DNA of 64,000 bases from Lachnospiraceae bacterium. Lineage in GTDB: Bacteria; Bacillota; Clostridia; Lachnospirales; Lachnospiraceae. Positions within the stretch are counted from its first letter, which is position 1; every line of letters begins with the position of its first letter. The stretch is from positions 35,864-99,863 of the forward strand of contig JAQUVX010000013.1 in assembly GCA_028693165.1 (NCBI GenBank), read 5' to 3'. Shown piece by piece: positions 58,512 to 64,000 of this stretch. The position numbers and the translations under genes are program-made. The notes below the pieces were generated by a model. The model was not told where the DNA came from. It made no database searches and saw nothing but the letters and a program-made list of their open reading frames with translations.

Positions 58512-59568
58512 GATCGGCCCTCCTTGTTTTGCGAACCGCATCCAGCTTGGACTGGAAGGTAACATAATGAGGCAGCTTCAGATGGGAGATAAAACCGTTC
58601 ATCTCCAGACTGTCCCCATGCATGAGCACAAATTCCTCATTTTGTGTCGGATAATCACCGCCGTTGTCAAGCTCTCTGTCAATGACAGCCATCGCGATGG
58701 CCTTGTTTTCATTCCTGCCAAACACGGCGCCGTAACCAACAGCCAGTTTAAGTTTATCCTGATCATCCGCCTCATTAAAGCACTCTACCTCTGTCATCAG
58801 GACTTCTCCGATGTAAATCGTTTCCTTCTCATCAAACAGATATGGTACGCACAGCTCAACATATCCACAGCGCAGCTCCCCAACGGTAGGATGAATCTGG
58901 CCAAATCCCCGGAGTGCCGAATAGGCAAGCCCCGATATAAAGCCGGTATCCGCACGGGACAATGTTTGCAGCCGCGCGCTGCGGTCACAGGGGAATTCAA
59001 GCATATTGGTCGTCACATCGTAAGGCTGCGTGTCGTTGGTCGGAAATGTATCAATCAGTCCTTCTTTTTTGAGTTCATCCGAGACACGCGGGCAAGCTGC
59101 CACTTCCTGAGGCTGTTCCTCAGCCAATCTGCTCTGAGCCTCTTTGTGAAGCCTGGCCGGATCTTCATGATTGATGTCAAAGTTTATGAGCCGGTGTGTA
59201 TAGTCATAGGTAGCACCCAGAATCTGACCGCCTAAAATATCCTTAAACGCGGCAGAAATGCGGCGCACGACACGCATATCATCCGTATCAACGGTTTTTG
59301 TATAATAATTTCTTGTAAGTGTTGAGCGGTAGGCGCGCAGTAAGAATACGGCTTCCTCTACCGAGCCTTCACACTGCTTAAGAGCCAGAGCCGCATACGT
59401 CCTGGAATACAATCCCGCTTCGCTCATCACGCGGTCAACCAACAACGACATCTTGTTTTCAATTGCTTCTGTTTCTATATCTTTCTCTGTTCCGCTTCGG
59501 TAATAATCCAAAAGCCTGATGCTTTCTTCAATCGCTTCCTTACCGCCGGACACTGCAACATAGGCCAT
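58504..59568 (-). CDS. phnI: C-P lyase core subunit PhnI
   Basis: 354-residue nucleosidase-type subunit that, with PhnG, H and L, swaps the adenine of ATP for the phosphonate. The family start MAYVAVSGGKEAIEESIRLL and the YVELCVPYLFDEKETIYIGE segment are clear. It begins directly after the phnH stop. Confidence 0.96.
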   Translation of the reverse strand: MAYVAVSGGKEAIEESIRLLDYYRSGTEKDIETEAIENKMSLLVDRVMSEAGLYSRTYAALALKQCEGSVEEAVFLLRAYRSTLTRNYYTKTVDTDDMRVVRRISAAFKDILGGQILGATYDYTHRLINFDINHEDPARLHKEAQSRLAEEQPQEVAACPRVSDELKKEGLIDTFPTNDTQPYDVTTNMLEFPCDRSARLQTLSRADTGFISGLAYSALRGFGQIHPTVGELRCGYVELCVPYLFDEKETIYIGEVLMTEVECFNEADDQDKLKLAVGYGAVFGRNENKAIAMAVIDRELDNGGDYPTQNEEFVLMHGDSLEMNGFISHLKLPHYVTFQSKLDAVRKTRRADHE

Positions 59569-60153
59569 CTACCGCACCTCCCAACGTACCAGGCGGGGAA
59601 TCGCAAAAAGTTCTCCGCTGCCGGCAATAAATATAAAATCAATTCCCTGTGGGTATTCATAATATTGTGCATCCCGAAGCTGTAAAGCCCTCTGCACAAG
59701 ATCCGATGCCGGAAACTGACATTCGCCGTCAATCCCAGGCCCATACAGTGTCAGATTGCCGCTTGCGCTGCTGTCATCCCGAATCACCACGGTGGCACTT
59801 TTATGTGGATCGGAAAGAGTTCCGCATTTTGCACATTCCATCACGTTTTGAAGCTGATCGGGTTTACATACAAATATGAAATCTGCATCTTCCGGTTCTG
59901 AACCTTTTGCCAGTGTAAGTGATGTGATTTCATCTGCTAAGGCGGCGTTTTCGCAGGTATTAAAATGAATCTCATTGTCTAAAAGGGTCATAGCCACCGC
60001 CAATAAGGCCGGCTCATCACCAAACATTTTGTCTGCATATTCCCTGATATCGACCGTTCTTGTCGGATTGGACATTGCTTCCAAAATCAGACGGAACAGT
60101 TTCTGGCTGTCAAAAACCTCATGAAAGCTATACTTTTTTGAAAGCGTTGACAT
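59569..60153 (-). CDS. phnH: C-P lyase core subunit PhnH
   Basis: 194-residue structural subunit of the PhnGHIJ core, with the family features FRLILEAMSNPTRTVDIREY near residue 20 and LTLYGPGIDGE near 135. The start overlaps phnG by 26 bp. Confidence 0.95.
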   Translation of the reverse strand: MSTLSKKYSFHEVFDSQKLFRLILEAMSNPTRTVDIREYADKMFGDEPALLAVAMTLLDNEIHFNTCENAALADEITSLTLAKGSEPEDADFIFVCKPDQLQNVMECAKCGTLSDPHKSATVVIRDDSSASGNLTLYGPGIDGECQFPASDLVQRALQLRDAQYYEYPQGIDFIFIAGSGELFAIPRLVRWEVR

Positions 60154-60577
60154 CGCTTGGCACCTCCCCGTCCATTGAATTAAAGTTCACCATGGTTTTT
60201 AAATGCATCGCGTTTTCTCGCATGATGAAATCCTTCTGTTCCTGCTCCAGCTTGAGCAGAATGTCCATGCCGGTGAATACATGATGGTTTATAGCAGCAT
60301 CAATGACCGCCATGTGCAGTGCCTTTTCTGTATCATCGCCCATGGTCACGCCCATACCCTTTGCGCCGTCAAGCTCCACAACCGCTTCACTCACGATCAC
60401 TTCTCCCATGTAAAACAGGCTCTGCTTTACAGGCTCACGCAGTTTGATCATAGCAAGCGTTTTGGCGGGCTCTTTGACAACGGTTACGTTGTGATTTTTT
60501 TGTATATCATCCGAGAGAGAGGCAACGATCTCCCTGTCTGCTTTCGCTAAAATAGTAAATAATTGTTTCTTATCCAC
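60128..60577 (-). CDS. phnG: C-P lyase core subunit PhnG
   Basis: 149-residue subunit of the PhnGHIJ core, with YMGEVIVSEAVVELDGAKG (about 76-94) and GDDTEKALHMAVIDAAI characteristic of PhnG. First enzyme gene after the transporter genes, 4 bp from the second phnE. Confidence 0.95.
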   Translation of the reverse strand: MDKKQLFTILAKADREIVASLSDDIQKNHNVTVVKEPAKTLAMIKLREPVKQSLFYMGEVIVSEAVVELDGAKGMGVTMGDDTEKALHMAVIDAAINHHVFTGMDILLKLEQEQKDFIMRENAMHLKTMVNFNSMDGEVPSDVNAFKKV

Positions 60578-60581
60578 GCGG

Positions 60582-61451
60582 TTACCTCACCTTTGCTTTA
60601 ATTTTTGTAGCCAGCATTTCCAGCAGAATGACTGCGATTACGACCACATAAGTTATGAAACCAAGCTCATGCAGGTCGAAGTAAAAGCTGCCTGCCATAT
60701 ACAGGTCATACCCGATCCCGCCTGCACCGGCCGCTGCTCCCACCGCAATGGCATTGGTGAAATTAATTTCGAAACGCAGGAATGTCCATGCCGTCATGTA
60801 GCTGAGGGAGGCTGGAAATATCGCCTGGAAGACAATCTGCCAGAAATTTGCCCCACTTGCCCGGAGCGCCTCAATGGTACCCTGATCCATTTCCTCAATC
60901 GATTCGGAATACGCCTTGATTAAGTAGGCAGCGCTGTGAAAGGTTAAGCCTACCACGGCCGCCACACTGCCGAGTCCGGCTGCAACGGTAAAAATCAGTA
61001 CCCACAAAATCGTAGGCACCGCACGGATAAAGGCAACCAGGCTTTTTATAACGTTTGATACAGCCGGGTTTGCAATATTTTTCGCACAGAGTAATGCACC
61101 AAAGAATGCAAGAATTGCACCAAAGATGGTAGACAGCACACCCAACGAAAATGTGACAAGCAAGGCATGCATCGCACCCCCGAAAGAATTGTAGGTAAGC
61201 CGGGGCTGACCAAAAAGCACCTTGACATTTTCCCATGTGGCTGCAACCGACTGGGCAAAATTGATATTCTTGTAATCAAAGGAAATAAACGCATATACGG
61301 TCAGCACAAACAGTACCAGAATGGTCAGCCTTATCGCGATGCTGCTTTTGCTTTTTGCAGCAATTTTGATTTTGCCGCTGCGGTCTTTGTGCATATATTT
61401 ATGCAGATCAAGCTCCATCGGAGCCGGGGATGATATGATGATCTCGCTCAT
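60582..61451 (-). CDS. phnE: Phosphonate ABC transporter permease PhnE (second)
   Basis: 289-residue permease with six membrane helices and the EAA-type loop ESIEEMDQGTIEALRASGAN (about 192-211) that contacts PhnC. Adjacent to and in frame order with the first phnE, so the channel is a heterodimer. Confidence 0.93.
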   Translation of the reverse strand: MSEIIISSPAPMELDLHKYMHKDRSGKIKIAAKSKSSIAIRLTILVLFVLTVYAFISFDYKNINFAQSVAATWENVKVLFGQPRLTYNSFGGAMHALLVTFSLGVLSTIFGAILAFFGALLCAKNIANPAVSNVIKSLVAFIRAVPTILWVLIFTVAAGLGSVAAVVGLTFHSAAYLIKAYSESIEEMDQGTIEALRASGANFWQIVFQAIFPASLSYMTAWTFLRFEINFTNAIAVGAAAGAGGIGYDLYMAGSFYFDLHELGFITYVVVIAVILLEMLATKIKAKVR

Positions 61452-62261
61452 TTACATAATCACCTTTCTGATTTGGTTTGAGATTAGTTCAATTCCGATG
61501 ACCAGCACTACGATGGAAATAACCACAAGACTTGCTGCACCGTAATCAAGCCGTTTATAGTAAAGATCAAAAATGTACCCGATTCCTGTGGCCGTCAGCA
61601 CACCGATCAGGGTAGACGAACGGATGTTGGTTTCTATCATAAACAAAACCCATGTGACGATTTCTGACATTGCCGAAGGTACAATACCCTGAAACACGGT
61701 CTGAATATAGTTCGATCCGGTGGCAGTTAAGGCTTCGACACATTGGGAACTTACCTCATCAATCGTTTCGATAAAGGTACGCGTAAGCATTCCAAAGGTT
61801 GTAAAGAACAGGGCAAAAAAGCCGGTCAGTATGTTTTGTCCGAAGGAAAAAAGCAGCAGCATTGCCCACACCACATCGGGAACGTTTCTAAAAAACGCGG
61901 CAATGAAACGTACGATTCGTCCAATCCACGGGTTGATTCTGGTTGCACGTGTACCAAGAAGACTGAAAAAAAACGCACAAATCCCGGCACAGACGGTTAC
62001 TGCCACAGACAAAAGTGCGGTCTCTATAAGCTTAGACAGAATATTAGGGAGTCTGCTCCATGACTTTTCATTCGGCACAAGGTTTGTGGCAATCCATACG
62101 ACTGCCTTCGGGATGGACTCAAATCCCTCGATTACGTTGAAATTGGTAATGAAGGATGCCAGTCCAAAAAGCACAATGACACCGAGAAAGGCAAGTGTAA
62201 AGGTTTGTTTCCGCTTCGTGAAGATCGAAATGTTCTCTTTTAACTTTTTATTGTTTTCCAT
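61452..62261 (-). CDS. phnE: Phosphonate ABC transporter permease PhnE (first)
   Basis: 269-residue permease with six membrane helices; the coupling loop is ETIDEVSSQCVEALTATGSN (about 165-184). It ends where the second phnE begins. Partner of PhnC and PhnD. Confidence 0.93.
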   Translation of the reverse strand: MENNKKLKENISIFTKRKQTFTLAFLGVIVLFGLASFITNFNVIEGFESIPKAVVWIATNLVPNEKSWSRLPNILSKLIETALLSVAVTVCAGICAFFFSLLGTRATRINPWIGRIVRFIAAFFRNVPDVVWAMLLLFSFGQNILTGFFALFFTTFGMLTRTFIETIDEVSSQCVEALTATGSNYIQTVFQGIVPSAMSEIVTWVLFMIETNIRSSTLIGVLTATGIGYIFDLYYKRLDYGAASLVVISIVVLVIGIELISNQIRKVIM

Positions 62262-62265
62262 AGAC

Positions 62266-63036
62266 TCACCCTACATCGGTGATTAAATCACCCTCGTTTG
62301 ACTGGTATATTTCGTAAATTTTTTCCTTTGTAAGCTTCTCCGGCGGACCGTCATATACGATGTGTCCGGACGTGATTCCGATAATTCGTTTCGAATATTT
62401 CATCACCACATCCACTTGATGCAGGTTGACGACACAGGTGATTTTCATCGTATCATTGATGTTTGCCAAATGATCCATGATGACCTTTGACGAACTGGGG
62501 TCAAGAGAAGCAATCGGCTCATCGCAAAGGATTAATCTCGGACTCTGCATAATCGAGCGGGCGATGCCGACACGCTGTTTCTGACCGCCGGACAATTCAT
62601 CACAGCGTTTGTATGCCTGCTCGGTCAGCCCAAGCTTTGCAAGGATTGCAAAGGCATTTTCTTTTTCCTCCTCGGAGTATATTCCGAGCATTCCTCCAAG
62701 TGTGGATTTATGACCAAGACGGCCATGCAGAACATTTTCAATCACACTGAGCCGTTCCACCAGGTTATAGTGCTGAAAAATCATTCCTGTTTTGGTGCGG
62801 ATGGTGCGCAGTTCATTTTTGTTGGCCTTGAGAATATCGTGTCCATCAAACCGAATAACGCCCTGCGAAGCATCAACAAGTCGGTTGATGCAACGCAGGA
62901 TCGTTGATTTTCCTGAGCCTGACGGCCCAATGATGGACACAAACTCACCTTCATTAATGGAAAAGGACACCTCTGATAATGCGCGGGTAGATCCATTATA
63001 AATCTTACTTACATTTTGAAATTCCAGGATGGGCAT
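62266..63036 (-). CDS. phnC: Phosphonate ABC transporter ATP-binding protein PhnC
   Basis: 256-residue transport ATPase with Walker A GPSGSGKST (about 37-45), signature LSGGQKQRVG, Walker B LILCDEPIASLDP and switch NLHQVDV. It drives phosphonate uptake through the PhnE pair. Confidence 0.95.
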   Translation of the reverse strand: MPILEFQNVSKIYNGSTRALSEVSFSINEGEFVSIIGPSGSGKSTILRCINRLVDASQGVIRFDGHDILKANKNELRTIRTKTGMIFQHYNLVERLSVIENVLHGRLGHKSTLGGMLGIYSEEEKENAFAILAKLGLTEQAYKRCDELSGGQKQRVGIARSIMQSPRLILCDEPIASLDPSSSKVIMDHLANINDTMKITCVVNLHQVDVVMKYSKRIIGITSGHIVYDGPPEKLTKEKIYEIYQSNEGDLITDVG

Positions 63037-63074
63037 GTGTTCACCTCGTTTTTGTTTTTTAATAATCGCAGCAC

Positions 63075-64000
63075 TTACTGACGATATGGGTCATACCATG
63101 AATCGGTTGTGAGAACATATCCGTAGCTGGAACTTTTCTTAAAGTAACCGGTAGCACCTTCTACCTCAGGATCATAGAAAAGAATGGCATTATCTGCAAC
63201 TTCCTGTGATGTAAACAGATCCTGGAGTGCTTTTACTTCATCTGCACTTAAGTTCTTCGGATTGTATGCACATGGTCCGTTGAATACCGGAATGCTGGAA
63301 ATGACGGTAAACTCTTTGCCTCCATGAACATTGAACGGAGCGTCAGCCCCCTCTTTTACTGCGTAGACAGCGCCAGCCGTGTTGGCTGTACCTTCCTTCA
63401 GTTCAATATAGCTTTCCAGCTCGATGTCACAGAAAGCCGCAACATCAGCAATTTCGGTAATCAGGTTGATTGCGGAACCCTGATGCGATCCGCCGAAGTA
63501 CACTTCGCTGAAGAACTGATCTTTACCACCTTCGATCAATTTATCCGTATCCAGGTTATCACTTGCGAAATGAGAAATGATTTCTCCGGTAGGTACTTTG
63601 AATCCTGATGTAGAGCTGTTTGAAACAAATGACATCTTTTTGCCCTTGATATTATCGATGGAATAGGTGTCACCGTTTTTGTACTCCTCTGCATTTGCTT
63701 TATTAACAGCAAGCCATGAGAAGTATTTTGCCCCATCGATGGAATGGTTTTTGTCTGCATTTACAAACATAACATCAACTTCTGGATTTTTGTTTTTTGC
63801 CTCTATGTAGCCAACTGCCCCCATTCCCATAGCGATATCAGCGGAACCGCTTGCAATGGCTTCAATCGCGATCGTGTAATCCGTTGTCAGCTTATGCTCA
63901 ACCTTTCTTCCTGTAGCCTGCTCGATCAGTCTGCCAACCTCCGCACGTACCTCTGCATGCGTGTTGGATGATTCATTGGGATACCAGACCACATTGATCG
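63075..64000 (-). CDS. phnD: Phosphonate-binding protein PhnD (N-terminus outside window)
   Basis: The visible 308 codons are the C-terminal part of the phosphonate receptor, starting mid-gene at INVVWYPNESSNTHAEVRAE; conserved features are the ligand segment VSNSSTSGFKVPTGE and GGSHQGSAINL. The signal peptide and start lie beyond base 64000. First gene of the operon in this window, 38 bp upstream of phnC. Confidence 0.93.
   Translation of the reverse strand, partial: INVVWYPNESSNTHAEVRAEVGRLIEQATGRKVEHKLTTDYTIAIEAIASGSADIAMGMGAVGYIEAKNKNPEVDVMFVNADKNHSIDGAKYFSWLAVNKANAEEYKNGDTYSIDNIKGKKMSFVSNSSTSGFKVPTGEIISHFASDNLDTDKLIEGGKDQFFSEVYFGGSHQGSAINLITEIADVAAFCDIELESYIELKEGTANTAGAVYAVKEGADAPFNVHGGKEFTVISSIPVFNGPCAYNPKNLSADEVKALQDLFTSQEVADNAILFYDPEVEGATGYFKKSSSYGYVLTTDSWYDPYRQ

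Overview
The window looks like chromosome of an anaerobic low-GC Gram-positive of the class Clostridia, probably a Lachnospiraceae-type gut organism. The evidence is the Firmicutes gene orders gdpP-rplI-dnaB and rpsF-ssb-rpsR, strong AGGAGG ribosome-binding sites, proteins with choline-binding-like wall repeats, DUF4317, DUF951, UPF0340 (YwlG) and C_GCAxxG_C_C genes, and three tripartite tricarboxylate transporters (TTT). The genus is an inference. No rRNA, tRNA or CRISPR array was seen.

Layout: 1-3.8 kb carries gdpP-rplI-dnaB (dnaB cut by the window edge), on the minus strand like most of the window. 3.9-6.4 kb holds a DUF4317 gene convergent with, and overlapping, a MATE exporter. 6.4-11.3 kb encodes three secreted proteins, the largest a surface protein with four near-identical 300-bp repeats. 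11.6-12.8 kb holds an XRE regulator, a structured element without an ORF, and a RelE/ParE-type toxin-antitoxin pair. 13.0-14.2 kb is rpsF-ssb-rpsR, ending in a dispersed palindromic repeat. 14.3-17.6 kb is TTT system 1. 17.7-23.6 kb holds housekeeping and accessory genes: shikimate kinase, DUF951, aldo/keto reductase, sirtuin, Eis-like acetyltransferase, DUF2156 protein and Rpn-type nuclease.

23.8-34.7 kb is a potassium-uptake locus: kdpF, a 46-codon ORF, kdpA, kdpB, a 55-codon ORF, kdpC, then kdpD-kdpE, with a second KdpDE-like pair upstream whose kinase lacks the KdpD and USP domains. Both kdp promoters carry the same direct-repeat box (TCTTTAT-N5-CTTAA) about 41 bp before the -10. KdpD keeps a c-di-AMP-type motif, and the c-di-AMP phosphodiesterase gdpP lies in the same window.

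34.9-36.7 kb is an AT-rich insert coding for an ImmA/IrrE metallopeptidase and a DUF4411 PIN-like protein, followed by ywlG and a nicotinamidase-like gene. 38.3-44.1 kb is TTT system 2 with a cytoplasmic-type sulfatase and a divergent LacI regulator. 44.1-51.8 kb is TTT system 3 in one overlapping operon with three Gfo/Idh/MocA oxidoreductases, under a second LacI regulator with three recognisable operators. Together 38-52 kb reads as import and breakdown of carboxylated, partly sulfated, carbohydrate-like compounds; the substrate is unknown.

52.2-53.5 kb is a C_GCAxxG_C_C protein plus a TauE/SafE permease with their own promoter. 53.6-64 kb is a C-P lyase operon, phnD-C-E-E-G-H-I-J-K-M-L, ending in a PHP-domain phosphoesterase and a hexapeptide transferase, with phnD cut by the window edge.
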